From: Hippea jasoniae
Lineage (GTDB): Bacteria > Campylobacterota_A > Desulfurellia > Desulfurellales > Hippeaceae
DNA: 55,102 bases
NCBI RefSeq assembly: GCF_000744435.1
Contig: NZ_JQLX01000001.1
Coordinates: forward strand, 1 to 55,102
Reading direction: 5' to 3'
Position 1 is the stretch's first letter. Every line of letters starts with the position of its first letter. Positions 28,185 to 40,936 of this stretch are shown here, piece after piece. A program made the translations under genes and the position numbers. The notes under the pieces are model-generated. The model had not been told where the DNA came from and ran no database searches. It saw only the letters and a list, made by a program, of their open reading frames with translations.

Positions 28185-29106
28185 TCAAACCCTTTAGAAT
28201 CCTCTCAGCTATAGCCTCTTTTGTAAATCCGTAGCTGCAGAATAGATCCTCCTTTGTTCCAGATTGTCCAAACACATCGTTTAAACCGATACGCTCAACC
28301 CTAACGGGGTAGTTGCCTGCTAAAAACTCACAAATAGCACCCCCCAATCCACCTATCACGGAATGCTCCTCAACTGTAAATACCCTGCCTGTTTGTTTTG
28401 CAAGCCTTAGCGTCAGCTCCTCATCAATAGGCTTAATGGATGATGCATTTACAACAGCTATATGTTTTCCATCTTTTTCTAACAATTCAGAAACCTCAAG
28501 GGCAATATAGCTCATCATACCGCAAGCAAAGATCACTGCGTCATTGCCATTTTTAAGCAGGTCAAACCTTCCCAATTCAAACTTACTTTTCTCAATAAAC
28601 ACAGGGGATTTAGCACGAGAGGTTCTGATATATACAGGTCCATCCATATTCAAAGTGGCTTTAACAGCAAGCACTGTTTCGTTGTAGTCTGCAGGCACTA
28701 TAACCTTCATATTGGGAAGAGCCCTCATAACTGCAATATCTGCAATCGCCTGATGCGAGCCACCATCCTCACCCACACTAATTCCTGAGTGTGAACCGCA
28801 TAAAACAACATGCAAGTTTTGATAACCGATCGATTGCCTTACAATTTCAAAAGCCCTGCCTGTAATAAACACAGCAAAGCTTGATGCATACGGTTTTAGG
28901 CCACATAAAGCCATACCGGCTGCAACACCAGCCATATTTGCCTCAGCTATACCCATATTGAAGAATCTATTGCTAAAAGATTTATTAAATTTTGCAGATT
29001 TTGTTGAGCCGCTTAAGTCAGCATCAAGCACAACAACCTTTTCATCTATTTTGCCAAGCTCAACCAAAGCATCACCGTATCCATCCCTTGTGGCTTTATA
29101 CTCCAT
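28177..29106 (-). CDS. Transketolase, C-terminal subunit
   Basis: A 309-residue protein covering the pyrimidine-binding and C-terminal domains of transketolase. Visible parts are GIAEANMAGVAAGMALCGLKPY, shown here as GIAEANMAGVAAGMA, the Glu of which activates thiamine diphosphate, then GVSVGEDGGSHQAIAD-like GISVGEDGGSHQAI and PADYNETVLAV. It pairs with the N-terminal subunit encoded directly upstream (11-base overlap). Split transketolase is common in archaea and thermophiles. The enzyme moves two-carbon units between sugar phosphates. The 1-deoxyxylulose phosphate synthase family is a relative, but that enzyme is normally a single chain. Confidence 0.93.
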   Translation of the reverse strand: MEYKATRDGYGDALVELGKIDEKVVVLDADLSGSTKSAKFNKSFSNRFFNMGIAEANMAGVAAGMALCGLKPYASSFAVFITGRAFEIVRQSIGYQNLHVVLCGSHSGISVGEDGGSHQAIADIAVMRALPNMKVIVPADYNETVLAVKATLNMDGPVYIRTSRAKSPVFIEKSKFELGRFDLLKNGNDAVIFACGMMSYIALEVSELLEKDGKHIAVVNASSIKPIDEELTLRLAKQTGRVFTVEEHSVIGGLGGAICEFLAGNYPVRVERIGLNDVFGQSGTKEDLFCSYGFTKEAIAERILKGLNG

Positions 29107-29923
29107 TGTCTAACTCCTTTAGTGCTTTTTCCAGCTCATCATCCGTTGGTGGTATACCGTGATATTCAACCCTGTTTGCCATAAAGGAAACACCGTATCC
29201 CTTAACGGTTCTTGCAATGATCGCCGTAGGCGAGATCACATTTCTCTTTGCTGTTATTAGAGTGTCTATAAGATTTTTATAAACATGCCCACCGATTTCA
29301 TGGGTTTTAAAACCAAATGCTTCAAGCTTATCCTTCAAAGGATTTATATTCATAACATTTGTCACTGCACCGTCTATCTGAAGGCCATTGTAGTCAACTA
29401 TAACTATGAGATTTGATAGTTTATAATGAGCAGCTGCCATAAATGCTTCCCATACAACACCCTCCTGCAGCTCACCATCTCCCATAATACAAAACACCTT
29501 GTATCGTTTCTTTAAAACCTTGGCAGCAAGAGCCATACCTACAGCCTGGGTAATGCCATTGCCCAGAGAACCTGTTGATGCATCTATTCCGTTGAGCTTA
29601 TTTGCATCGGGATGACCCTGTAGGGGAGAACCAAGCCTGCGTAAACTCCACAGAAGCTTTCTTTCAAAAAACCCTGCCCTTGCAAGTGTTGCATACAAAG
29701 CAGGGCATGCATGACCCTTTGATAACACAAGTCTATCCCTATCCTCCCATGAAGGATTCTTTGGGTCATAATTCATAATACCGCCAAAATATAGGGCAAC
29801 AAGAATATCAACGATACTTAAAGAGCCTCCCGAATGACCACTCTTTGCCTTATTAAGCATAATCAAAATATCTTTTCTTATATCCTTTGCAATCCTTTCA
29901 AGTTCTTTAAAATCCCCCATCAT
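29096..29923 (-). CDS. Transketolase, N-terminal subunit
   Basis: A 275-residue thiamine diphosphate-binding subunit. It has SGHSGGSLSIVDILVALYF near the N-terminus, DRDRLVLSKGHACPALYA with a His that contacts the cofactor, and the ThDP/metal motif GDGELQEGVVWEA ending near DYNGLQ. It forms the active enzyme with the C-terminal subunit encoded next, for the non-oxidative pentose phosphate pathway. It overlaps hemD by 4 bases. Two Met codons start the frame; the first is taken. Confidence 0.94.
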   Translation of the reverse strand: MMGDFKELERIAKDIRKDILIMLNKAKSGHSGGSLSIVDILVALYFGGIMNYDPKNPSWEDRDRLVLSKGHACPALYATLARAGFFERKLLWSLRRLGSPLQGHPDANKLNGIDASTGSLGNGITQAVGMALAAKVLKKRYKVFCIMGDGELQEGVVWEAFMAAAHYKLSNLIVIVDYNGLQIDGAVTNVMNINPLKDKLEAFGFKTHEIGGHVYKNLIDTLITAKRNVISPTAIIARTVKGYGVSFMANRVEYHGIPPTDDELEKALKELDNGV

Positions 29924-30780
29924 ACCCCCTTTAAAATTAACTCAAACATCGCTTCAATCGATGTATCTTCAGCCATTAAAGCTTCAAAACCGCATGATTC
30001 TATATATCTCTTAGTTGTTTTACCTATAGCAACAATCGTTTTTATCCTTTTTGCAAACTCATAACTACTACAAGCCTCTTTTATGTGCCAGAATGCAGAA
30101 GGTGAACTAAACAATCCAAAATCAAATGTTTTATCTGGATATGTGAAATACTGTATCTCATCCGGTATGTAGTTTTCATATGCAGCAACAACCGAGACAT
30201 TATCAAGCTCATCATAAATAGGATTGTGCTTTTTAGCCGTCACAACAAGCACATTGGATTTATCTTTCAAAAATTCTATCAGATTATCAGAGTAATGCTC
30301 CTTGGGCACATAATCCAGTCTAAAACCCTTGCTCATCAGGGCAAATGCTGTTGAATCACCAATTGCTGCAAGTCTTTTGTTGCAAAAAAACCTTACAGAA
30401 ACCCTCTTAAAGAAAAACTCAACAGCCCTTTTGCTTGTAAACACAACCCATTCATAGTTACTATCAAGCATAAAATCAACGCTTCTGAAGGCTAAAGAAT
30501 ACACAGGATAGATATCAAAAACCTCGTCGAATTTTTCTGTATATTTTATCAAATCTTCTTTGTTTGCACTAAAAAGCACACTGCCTTTTTTGGATGGTTT
30601 TTTATGATAACCAAAAACGATATCTCCGTCATTTGCATGTTTTAAAAGATACTTGCTATTTTTCTCAATCTTTTCACACTTAAGCAAAAAACGCCTATCA
30701 AAATTATCCTCAAACCAGATAGGCTCATTAATAAAGGGAAAAAATTTCAACGGTAGATTTCTATCAACAGCAATAATCAT
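29920..30780 (-). CDS. hemD: Uroporphyrinogen-III synthase, with N-terminal extension
   Basis: A 286-residue HemD-like protein, which closes hydroxymethylbilane to uroporphyrinogen III. Core parts are EWVVFTSKRAVEFFF, CNKRLAAIGDSTAFALMSKGF, LVVTAKKHNPIYDEL and TIVAIGKTTKRYIESCGF. It is longer than the usual 240-260: the first 65 or so residues precede what looks like the normal first strand (VLFSANKEDLIKYTEKF) and match nothing I recognise. HemD is weakly conserved, so the call leans on its place directly after hemC (4-base overlap) in hemA-hemC-hemD. Confidence 0.8.
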   Translation of the reverse strand: MIIAVDRNLPLKFFPFINEPIWFEDNFDRRFLLKCEKIEKNSKYLLKHANDGDIVFGYHKKPSKKGSVLFSANKEDLIKYTEKFDEVFDIYPVYSLAFRSVDFMLDSNYEWVVFTSKRAVEFFFKRVSVRFFCNKRLAAIGDSTAFALMSKGFRLDYVPKEHYSDNLIEFLKDKSNVLVVTAKKHNPIYDELDNVSVVAAYENYIPDEIQYFTYPDKTFDFGLFSSPSAFWHIKEACSSYEFAKRIKTIVAIGKTTKRYIESCGFEALMAEDTSIEAMFELILKGV

Positions 30781-31664
30781 TGTTTTATCCTCTTTAAAAC
30801 CTCATCAACAACTTTTGAGAGCACAAATATCGGGCTTCTGTCACACAGACTGAACCTGATGAGTCGTTTTAGGTTATCTACAAACCCATAACTTACCCGC
30901 ATACAAAACTCACCGTCTTTATTAAAATACGCATAAGCCCCAATAGGATAGTTGCACGATGCGTTTAGCTGGACAACAAAGGAGCGTTCCGCCTCAATAC
31001 AGACCCGCGTTTCTTCATCCTCTAATTTTTTTAAATCATCTTTAAATGGACTATCCCTTAAAAACTCCACAGCTATCACACCCTGACCTGCTGCAGGCAC
31101 AACAACATCAAGGTCGTACATATAATATTCATCGTACAACCCTAACCTCATAAGGCCGCTTTTTGATACAACTATGCCATCAACCACGCCGCTTTTTAGC
31201 TTTTTTAGCCTTGTGTCAAGATTACCCCTTAAAGGCATAAATTCTATATCATCCCTGAGCCTTAAAAGCTCTGCCTGCCTTCTTAAAGATGATGTGCCGA
31301 TTTTGGCATGTTTCTCAAGCTCAAAGATATTACCCTTAAAACTAACAAATGTATCTACATGATAATCCCTTTTAAGCACAACAAACTCAAAGGTTTTATC
31401 TTCAAATACACTCATATCCTTTAAGCTATGAACGGCTATATCTATCTGCCCATCTATTAAAGCTTTTTCAAGTTCTTTAATAAACAAACCTTTGCCACCG
31501 AATTCATAGAGCGGTTTATCGATTTTATCACCCTGCGTTTTAATAGGAACAATCGTTGAGTCAATACCCAGACTTTTTAGTTGTTTTGCAACAAACTCAG
31601 CCTGCCAGAGGGCAAGTTTGGATGAGCGTGAGCCAATCTTTAGTTGTTGGCTGAAAAGAAACAT
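30777..31664 (-). CDS. hemC: Porphobilinogen deaminase
   Basis: A 295-residue hydroxymethylbilane synthase, joining four porphobilinogens. It has LKIGSRSSKLALWQAEFV, the Lys/Asp region IAVHSLKDMSVFED with the catalytic Asp, GTSSLRRQAELL, and LNASCNYPIGAYA with the Cys that carries the dipyrromethane cofactor. Length and motifs are normal. Its first codons overlap the hemA end by 25 bases. The GGCQ-type context is replaced by ASCN here, but the Cys is in place. Confidence 0.95.
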   Translation of the reverse strand: MFLFSQQLKIGSRSSKLALWQAEFVAKQLKSLGIDSTIVPIKTQGDKIDKPLYEFGGKGLFIKELEKALIDGQIDIAVHSLKDMSVFEDKTFEFVVLKRDYHVDTFVSFKGNIFELEKHAKIGTSSLRRQAELLRLRDDIEFMPLRGNLDTRLKKLKSGVVDGIVVSKSGLMRLGLYDEYYMYDLDVVVPAAGQGVIAVEFLRDSPFKDDLKKLEDEETRVCIEAERSFVVQLNASCNYPIGAYAYFNKDGEFCMRVSYGFVDNLKRLIRFSLCDRSPIFVLSKVVDEVLKRIKQ

Positions 31665-32914
31665 TTTACATCCTCTTTTGACTTACTGATATTAAAAATC
31701 CTGCGCAACAGCTCAATATACATATCCCCTTCTGGGTGGTTGATAAAATCCTTAATTCTAACAGTGGGCTCATGCAAAACCTTATTCAAAATAGAGCGGG
31801 TGAGTTTATCCACTCCATCAAGCAGTTCATCATCCAATTTTCCGTTATACATCTTTTTAAATTTGTAAATCTCCAAACTCCTGATTCTTTCTGCATCCAT
31901 TCTTATCTTTTTTATAACATCATCGTAGTTGAGCGATTCTACATATTTCACATACTCCTGCAGCTCATCCTTTATGATCTTTTTGGCTCTCTCTGCCTGA
32001 TTTTTTCTGTAATTTAAAGACTGCTCAACAATATCCTTTAAATCATCTATAAAAATAACCTTCACATTGTTCATATTACTAATCGACTTTTCCGTATCAG
32101 GCGGTATGGCCATATCAATGATGATTAGATTTTTATGTGGTAATAAATCCTTTGTAATAATCGGCTGCATCGATGATGTAGCAGAGATTATGATATCTGC
32201 ATCTTTTAAAGCCTCTTTTAGCCCATTAAGAGAAAACACTCTGGCATTGTAAGTTTTGGCTATTTCCTCAACTTTTTCAGGGGTTCTGTTAACCATGGCT
32301 GTGATTTTTGCCCCTGCTTTTGCAAAATACTCAACTGTTAAAACGTTCATCTCTGATGAGCCTATACTTACAACATTTTTATTCTCAATATCTACAATTT
32401 CGCGTGTTTTTAGAAAAGCGGCATACGGTAGGCTGATAGCCCCTTTTGCGATATCCGTTTTTGTTTTAACAACCTTTGCTGCATGGAATGCCCTTCGCAT
32501 GATTCTGTTTATCGTTGCACCGCTTGTATAAAACTCAACAGACCACTTATAAGCCTCCTTTAGCTGGCCTAAAATCTGCGGCTCACCTATAACCATCGAA
32601 TCCAAAGATGAGGCAACCTCAAAAATATGCTCAACAGCATCAAGATCATGTTTTATGTAAAGATATTTTTTCAACTCATCTATCTGAATACTTGAATGTC
32701 TTGATAGGTATTCTATCGCACTATCATCTTTATCTTCTTTAGCGACAAACAACACCTCAACCCTGTTACATGTAGAAAGGATCATAACCTCATCAAGTAA
32801 CAATCTATTCTTCAGTTCAAGTAGATACCTATCCAAATGGTTATTATCAAATGCGAGTTTTTCTCTAACAAAAGATGGGGAATTTTTATGGTTTGTTCCT
32901 ATCAAACTTATCAT
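31640..32914 (-). CDS. hemA: Glutamyl-tRNA reductase
   Basis: A 424-residue HemA, the first step of the C5 haem pathway, reducing glutamyl-tRNA to glutamate semialdehyde. The N-terminal catalytic domain has [17 protein letters not shown] and ILSTCNRVEVLF with the nucleophile Cys. VIGEPQILGQLKEAY follows, then the NADPH domain (VVSIGSSEMNVLTVEYF) and a C-terminal dimerisation helix region. It shows that haem is made from glutamate. It overlaps the prenyl synthase gene by 4 bases. Confidence 0.96.
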   Translation of the reverse strand: MISLIGTNHKNSPSFVREKLAFDNNHLDRYLLELKNRLLLDEVMILSTCNRVEVLFVAKEDKDDSAIEYLSRHSSIQIDELKKYLYIKHDLDAVEHIFEVASSLDSMVIGEPQILGQLKEAYKWSVEFYTSGATINRIMRRAFHAAKVVKTKTDIAKGAISLPYAAFLKTREIVDIENKNVVSIGSSEMNVLTVEYFAKAGAKITAMVNRTPEKVEEIAKTYNARVFSLNGLKEALKDADIIISATSSMQPIITKDLLPHKNLIIIDMAIPPDTEKSISNMNNVKVIFIDDLKDIVEQSLNYRKNQAERAKKIIKDELQEYVKYVESLNYDDVIKKIRMDAERIRSLEIYKFKKMYNGKLDDELLDGVDKLTRSILNKVLHEPTVRIKDFINHPEGDMYIELLRRIFNISKSKEDVKCFFSANN

Positions 32915-33861
32915 TTTTCCCTTTCAACGGCATAATCAGCAATAGCAAGAAGATAATCTTTATACTTAGAATCCTTTAGATGCTCTATTGCCTTTTTTGC
33001 CCTCTGAGAATAATAAACGGCATCTTCAATAGCCCTATCAAGCCCGTTTTGTTTAACGCTTTCTATAATTTTGTCAAGCAGTTTTTCATCCATTTTATCA
33101 AAGAACTCTTTAACCATACCCTTTAAACTGCCATCCCTCTCAAACGCATAAAAAACTGGTAGTGTTATCTTGCCCTCTTTTAGATCTATACCTAAATCCT
33201 TACCAACCTTTTTGACATCCCCCATATAATCCAGACAATCGTCCTTTATCTGGAAAGCAAAGCCAAGATTTTTGCCGTAATCTTTAAAGGCATCGGTAGA
33301 ATCTTTATCTGCAAGTATTGCACCACAGCCTGCACTTACCTCTATCAAAACAGCCGTTTTTTTATAGATTATATCTAAATACTCATCAGTAGTAGTATCT
33401 ACATTAAAGGCCTTTTCGATCTCCAATACCTCACCCTCTGTTAAAGTATATGCAGCCAGAGAAATATCTTTTGCTATCTTAATATCAAAATCCAACACCA
33501 TATTAAACGCAAGTGAATACAGATAATCTCCGCCCAAAACAGCGGGTTTTATACCAAAAACGGTATTGGCTGAGGGTTTTCCCCGTCTAAAAAGCGCCTC
33601 ATCTATAATATCATCGTGAAGCAGACTTGCCGTATGTATCATCTCAATAATAGCACCAACCCCAACAGCATCCTCTTTTCTTTTGCCACCCAAGGCAAGA
33701 TAGCTATAATAGACAATAAGAGGCCTTAAGCGTTTTCCTCCCCATATCACCTGATTACATACATCACCAACCAATGCAGAGTAGGGTTTTAGATACTCCT
33801 TTAACTTTTTATCAACTGTATCGATATCTCTTTTTATCGCCGCTTTAATTAGAGTATTCAT
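32911..33861 (-). CDS. Polyprenyl diphosphate synthase
   Basis: A 316-residue trans-isoprenyl diphosphate synthase. The first Asp-rich motif is in [19 protein letters not shown] (DDxxD) and the second in [24 protein letters not shown] near the N-terminus binds isopentenyl diphosphate. Octaprenyl-type chain length for a quinone side chain is likely from the size, but it could also make shorter chains. I choose the ATG at 33861: GGAGGG lies 5 bases before it. An in-frame start 24 bases upstream lacks such a site. It overlaps gyrA by 17 bases. Confidence 0.93.
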   Translation of the reverse strand: MNTLIKAAIKRDIDTVDKKLKEYLKPYSALVGDVCNQVIWGGKRLRPLIVYYSYLALGGKRKEDAVGVGAIIEMIHTASLLHDDIIDEALFRRGKPSANTVFGIKPAVLGGDYLYSLAFNMVLDFDIKIAKDISLAAYTLTEGEVLEIEKAFNVDTTTDEYLDIIYKKTAVLIEVSAGCGAILADKDSTDAFKDYGKNLGFAFQIKDDCLDYMGDVKKVGKDLGIDLKEGKITLPVFYAFERDGSLKGMVKEFFDKMDEKLLDKIIESVKQNGLDRAIEDAVYYSQRAKKAIEHLKDSKYKDYLLAIADYAVEREK

Positions 33862-36280
33862 TTCCCTCCTCTGCCACAACAACACCCATCACGATATCAT
33901 CATCGTCAAGTTGGATAATCTTTACACCTCTTGCATATCTACTAAACACACTTATTGAGGATGCTTCAATCTTTATCACCTTACCATTTTTTGTAATTAC
34001 TATTATATCATCGTTATCGTGTAATGCCAGTGAAGATGCAACGCTATCACCGTTAAGTAATTTTATACACTTAACACCCCTGCCGCCCCTGTTTATCTTT
34101 CTTATATCCTCTATTCTTATTAGTTTACCGATACCTTTCTGCGTTATAACGATAATCTTTGTATGGTTTTTGGATAAACCATCAGCACTAACAACCTCAT
34201 CATTATCATCCAATCTAATACCCCTTACACCTGCAGCAGTCCTACCCATATCCCTGACTTGAGATACATCGAATCTAACACACATACCGTTCTTTGTAAC
34301 AATCACAACCTCATCATCATTGGATACACTAAAGACCCTTACCAGGGTATCCTGAGAGGCCAATTTTATAGCGTATTTGCCGTTTGATGGTATATTTTCA
34401 AAATTCTCAAAAGATGAGCGCTTTACAATACCGCTTGATGTTACAAAAAATAAGCTATCGCCATCTTTAGCTGGCAATACAGTCTTAACATACTCCTGAG
34501 GCTGCAGTTTAATAAAATTAACAATAGGCCTACCCCTTGAGGATGGTGCCTGCTTGGGTATATAATAAGCTCTAATCGCATAAACCCTGCCCATATTGGT
34601 AAAACACAGCAAAGTATTAAGGCTGTTTGTTAAAAATATATCAACAATATAATCATTATCTGCAAATGTTGCAGCGATTCTTCCTTTTCCACCTCTATTT
34701 TGAGTTGAATAAACACTCACAGGCACAGCCTTTACATAGCCTTTCTTAGAAAATGTTATTATCAAATCCTCATCCTTAACAACATCCTCAACAGATATAT
34801 CAGATACTCTATCAAGGATCTGAGTGCGCCTTTTATCGCTGTAGCTGTTTTTTATATATAAAAACTCATCTTTGATAAGTTTCTTTAAAACATCTTTCTG
34901 TTTTAAAACACTCTCATAATACTCGATATCCTTAATTAAACCATTCTTTTCATCGACAAGCTTCTGCCACTCCAAAGCTGTAAGTCGTGAAAGTTTCATA
35001 TCAAGAATCGCCTGTGTTTGTTTATCACTTAACCTAAAACGCTCTTTTAATTTAACCCTCGCCTGTGATGTTGATTGAGATGATTTAATAATCGCAACAA
35101 CCTCATCAATATTATCAAGTGTTATCAACAAGCCCTCAACAATATGAAGTCTTTCTTTTGCCTTTGCAAGCAGGTAGGCTGTTCTTCTTTTTACAACATC
35201 AATCCTGTGTTTAACAAAAACGGCAACGGCATCCTTAATATTCAGAAGCGTGGGTGTGTTGTCCACAAGCGCCATCATATTGACACCAAAGGTAATCTGT
35301 AGATTTGTTAATTTAAAAAGCTTATTGAGTATAACCTGCGGCTGCTCATCCTTCTTTAATTCAATAACAATCCTTACACCCTCTTTGTTGGATTCATCCC
35401 TTAAATCGGCTATACCATCTATTTTCTTATCTTTTACAAGTTGTGCAATGCTCTGCAAAAGCAAAGCCTTATTCACCTGATACGGGATTTCATAAACAAT
35501 TAAAGCTATTCTATTTTTAATCTTTTCTTCCTTTACCCTCGCTCTAATCTTTATCTTACCTATACCTTTTTTGTATGCTTCAGCAATAGAGGCTTTATCG
35601 AAACATATACCACCGGTTGGAAAATCTGGACCCTTTATATATTTCAAAATCTCATCAATGTCTATTTCACCATCATTTTCAAGATAGGCAATACAGGCAT
35701 CTATAACCTCTGAGAGATTATGCGGTGGAATCTTTGTTGCAAAACCAACAGCTATACCATCTGTTCCATTCATCAATAGATTCGGTATAAAAGTAGGCAA
35801 AACAGCTGGCTCAAGCAGTGAATCATCGTAGTTTGGAATAAAATCCACTGTATTTTTATCAAGGTCTTTGAGCATCTCCTCAGCTATTTTTGATAATCTA
35901 ACCTCTGTATATCTCATCGCAGCAGCAGAATCACCATCCAAAGAACCAAAATTACCCTGTCCATCGATTAAAGGATAGCGCATAGAAAAATCCTGACTCA
36001 TTCTAACCAGTGCATCATAAACAGCCATATCACCATGCGGATGGTATTTACCTATAACATCACCAACAACCCTTGCACTCTTTTTGTATGGTTTATTGTG
36101 ATCTAAATTAAGCTCTTTCATTGCATAGAGTATTCTTCTGTGAACAGGTTTCAAACCATCCCTTGCATCAGGAATTGCCCTACCAACAATAACACTCATC
36201 GAGTAATCAAGGTAGGACTGCTGCATCGTATCTTTTATATCTATAGGTAATATATTTTTATCATCAAACAGATCTTTCAT
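33845..36280 (-). CDS. gyrA: DNA gyrase subunit A
   Basis: An 811-residue GyrA, which cuts and rejoins DNA for negative supercoiling. The winged-helix/catalytic region has [19 protein letters not shown] and [13 protein letters not shown], whose Tyr is the DNA-linked residue. The C-terminal beta-pinwheel (from about 500) has the GyrA box [12 protein letters not shown], which separates gyrase from ParC. Length and motifs are intact. It follows gyrB by 11 bases, forming a gyrB-gyrA pair downstream of recF. Confidence 0.97.
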   Translation of the reverse strand: MKDLFDDKNILPIDIKDTMQQSYLDYSMSVIVGRAIPDARDGLKPVHRRILYAMKELNLDHNKPYKKSARVVGDVIGKYHPHGDMAVYDALVRMSQDFSMRYPLIDGQGNFGSLDGDSAAAMRYTEVRLSKIAEEMLKDLDKNTVDFIPNYDDSLLEPAVLPTFIPNLLMNGTDGIAVGFATKIPPHNLSEVIDACIAYLENDGEIDIDEILKYIKGPDFPTGGICFDKASIAEAYKKGIGKIKIRARVKEEKIKNRIALIVYEIPYQVNKALLLQSIAQLVKDKKIDGIADLRDESNKEGVRIVIELKKDEQPQVILNKLFKLTNLQITFGVNMMALVDNTPTLLNIKDAVAVFVKHRIDVVKRRTAYLLAKAKERLHIVEGLLITLDNIDEVVAIIKSSQSTSQARVKLKERFRLSDKQTQAILDMKLSRLTALEWQKLVDEKNGLIKDIEYYESVLKQKDVLKKLIKDEFLYIKNSYSDKRRTQILDRVSDISVEDVVKDEDLIITFSKKGYVKAVPVSVYSTQNRGGKGRIAATFADNDYIVDIFLTNSLNTLLCFTNMGRVYAIRAYYIPKQAPSSRGRPIVNFIKLQPQEYVKTVLPAKDGDSLFFVTSSGIVKRSSFENFENIPSNGKYAIKLASQDTLVRVFSVSNDDEVVIVTKNGMCVRFDVSQVRDMGRTAAGVRGIRLDDNDEVVSADGLSKNHTKIIVITQKGIGKLIRIEDIRKINRGGRGVKCIKLLNGDSVASSLALHDNDDIIVITKNGKVIKIEASSISVFSRYARGVKIIQLDDDDIVMGVVVAEEGNEYSN

Positions 36281-36291
36281 CGATCACTCCG

Positions 36292-38664
<2,373 letters not shown>

Positions 38665-39636
38665 TTATAACTGTATTGTATTAAAACCCCTGTACGCACC
38701 AAGTGTGGTTATAAATAATTGATTTGGAAGTTTAAGAATACTACTAAACACCCTCCCCTGTGTTTGAAAATCAAGATCACCCTCTAAATCGTCAATCAGT
38801 AAAACAGGGTGCACGCCTTTGCTATTATACATTTTTGCTATACTTAAAACAATACATAACAGTGCGATTTTTTTCTCACCAACTGAGGAAAATTCAAATA
38901 AATCCAAACCATTTAGATATAGAATTAATCTATCTTTTTTTAATGATGATAAAATTCTTCCCTTCTTTTTTTCTATTTGAAGTATCTTTTCATCTATTTT
39001 GCTGATAGAGTAAAAAACATCCAATTTTTTATTATAAAAACTACCAAAGCACTCACACACTGCTTCTTTTATATCTTTGATTAATTTTTCCCTTAGGTTT
39101 GAGATAGACTCTACTAATTCCAAAAATCTGCCATTTATTGTATCAACGACATCAAATTGCTGCTGTTTTAGGGCATTTCTCTTAATTTTTAGCAGTTTTT
39201 TATATTCCATGATTTTTTCTATTATTGTTTTATCAAAGGCAAAAACACCTCTATCTAACAGGCTAAATATATAATCTTTGTTTTTGAAATTTATAAATGA
39301 GTTGATTGAGTATTCTATTGTGGGAAAGAGTTTTTTTAGTTCAATCGAGGTTGTGGTTTTTGAGTTGAGTTTTATGGTTTTCTGGTTATTTGAAATTTTT
39401 ATAATTACATTGCTGTTATCTATAGTAGCCGAAGCAATCGTATCTTTTGATTTATCTTTGGGAATATTTTTAATAACTTTTCTAAAGGGGTGGCCATTTA
39501 ATGCAGTAAAAATTCCATCTAAAAGATTTGTTTTTCCTGCACCATTTGGTCCTGTAATTACATTTACCCTGTTGAAGTTGGCTTTAAAGAAGTCAAAATT
39601 TTTGAAGTTTACTAAAAATATGTTTTTTATAAGCAT
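38665..39636 (-). CDS. recF: DNA replication/repair protein RecF
   Basis: A 323-residue SMC-like ATPase, somewhat short for RecF (about 360). Walker A is VITGPNGAGKTNLLDG near residue 27-42. The signature region reads FSSVGEKKIALL and Walker B reads VLLIDDLEGDLD. A long helical section with Lys/Glu-rich stretches sits between. RecF loads RecA at gaps with RecO and RecR. It starts directly at the dnaN stop. The G/C strand bias flips inside this gene at about 39.3 kb. Confidence 0.92.
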   Translation of the reverse strand: MLIKNIFLVNFKNFDFFKANFNRVNVITGPNGAGKTNLLDGIFTALNGHPFRKVIKNIPKDKSKDTIASATIDNSNVIIKISNNQKTIKLNSKTTTSIELKKLFPTIEYSINSFINFKNKDYIFSLLDRGVFAFDKTIIEKIMEYKKLLKIKRNALKQQQFDVVDTINGRFLELVESISNLREKLIKDIKEAVCECFGSFYNKKLDVFYSISKIDEKILQIEKKKGRILSSLKKDRLILYLNGLDLFEFSSVGEKKIALLCIVLSIAKMYNSKGVHPVLLIDDLEGDLDFQTQGRVFSSILKLPNQLFITTLGAYRGFNTIQL

Positions 39637-40725
39637 CTATTCTATAATTGGCGTCATTATGTAATTATAGCTGTAGTGATCTTCGTCTGTTTTAAACATA
39701 ATGGGTTCTTCTGAGCTTCTGTATAGGAATAATAAATTCTGTGATGTGATTTGGGGTAGAAAGTCTAAGACAAATTTAGAATCTACCTTTATGATAAGAT
39801 TTTCCTCTGCTTTTATGTTTTTTAGTTCTACAATATCCTCTGCTTCTTCACCTTCGTTATTATTACTTTTTATTATTGTTTTGCTATCGTTTAACTGTAT
39901 ATCTATTATAATTTCTCTGTTTTGAGATAGTGTTGAAACCCTTTTTATGGTGTCTTTTAATTGAACGGTATCGAACTCTACAACATTTGATGTATCCTCT
40001 TTTAATAGAATCTGGTTATAGTCTGGAAAGTTGCCGCTTATTGTTTTTGATATAACCTTTGTCGTGTCGGTTTTAAATACAACCATATTCTGGGATTTAA
40101 GAAGTTTTATTTTGGAATTTAGGTTTATCCTGTTGAGAATCTGTGCGCCGTTGTTTTCTAATATAAATGTTATCTCTGTTTGGTTTTGGTTAGGTGTTGA
40201 GACATTGATGAGCCTGTAGTGGTCTGTGGCTGTTGCTTTTATTTTATCTTTTTCTAACTCAAAGAATATACCTGTGTACTCCCTTGATATGTCGTTTTTG
40301 TCGGGGCAATAGATTGTTTCCTTGATGAGCTTTTTGAGTTTTTCGGGTTCAATCTGGGTGATTTCCTCACTGTTTTCGTCGTTTAGGACCTCAAATGCCT
40401 CTGTTTGCTGTACTTTTATCTTCGTTTTAAAATTACCAGCTTTAATTGATAATATCTTCCCATCTGTTTCTATTTCTATGTTTTCATCTTTTATCTCTTT
40501 TAGAATATTTAGAAGTTTATTTGGGTCTATAAGTATAGAGACCTCTTGTGTTGATGGTATTTCTCTTGTTTCGATTATTGTGGCTGTTTGATTTGAGCCT
40601 ATAGCCTCTATTGTGTTTTCTTTAAAGTTTATAAGTATGTTGCTGTTTGGTAGGTCTTTTTGTTTTAATGTGGCTAAAGAGCAGTTTGTTGTAATCTCTT
40701 TGAGTATTTTTGTGCTTATTAACAT
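39637..40725 (-). CDS. dnaN: DNA polymerase III beta clamp
   Basis: A 362-residue sliding clamp with three clamp domains. It starts MLISTKILKEITTNCS and ends with the usual clamp tail (YNYIMTPIIE, where MP[IVM]R-like residues close the ligand pocket). The middle has the TATDHYRLINVS motif, which is the strongest single mark of DnaN. It keeps DNA polymerase III on its template. GGAGG lies 5 bases before the ATG. Its sense strand is A- and C-rich, unlike the genes downstream of recF on the same strand. Confidence 0.95.
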   Translation of the reverse strand: MLISTKILKEITTNCSLATLKQKDLPNSNILINFKENTIEAIGSNQTATIIETREIPSTQEVSILIDPNKLLNILKEIKDENIEIETDGKILSIKAGNFKTKIKVQQTEAFEVLNDENSEEITQIEPEKLKKLIKETIYCPDKNDISREYTGIFFELEKDKIKATATDHYRLINVSTPNQNQTEITFILENNGAQILNRINLNSKIKLLKSQNMVVFKTDTTKVISKTISGNFPDYNQILLKEDTSNVVEFDTVQLKDTIKRVSTLSQNREIIIDIQLNDSKTIIKSNNNEGEEAEDIVELKNIKAEENLIIKVDSKFVLDFLPQITSQNLLFLYRSSEEPIMFKTDEDHYSYNYIMTPIIE

Positions 40726-40936
40726 TATTGCCTCCTTTTATATTATTTCTTTGTTTTTGAAGATAGTAATAGGCTTAGAGTGTGTCTGTATGTTAAAACC
40801 TGGATGTTTTGTTGTTGTTTTGAGGTTTTTTATTTTCTTTTTGTTGTCAATTTCTTTTGATTTTGTGTTTAAAATTTTTTTACTATTCGTGTTTTTGACA
40901 ATTATGTTTTTGGTTTTTATACTTGTTGACATTTTT
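40726..40936. other. dnaA-dnaN intergenic spacer
   Basis: This 211-base spacer between dnaA and dnaN is very A/T-rich with strong strand bias (T and G on the + strand). I see no TTATNCACA-type DnaA boxes in it. A minus-strand frame of 68 Lys- and Asn-rich codons (40944 to 40738) crosses it from the dnaA end, but its composition is that of A-rich DNA and it has no recognised domain. The region is a natural place for an origin, but the sequence does not show one clearly. Confidence 0.35.

Noticed and set aside
40726-40936. Replication origin in the dnaA-dnaN spacer
   Set aside because: The place is typical, but I could see no DnaA boxes, and the strand-bias flip lies about 1.4 kb away inside recF.
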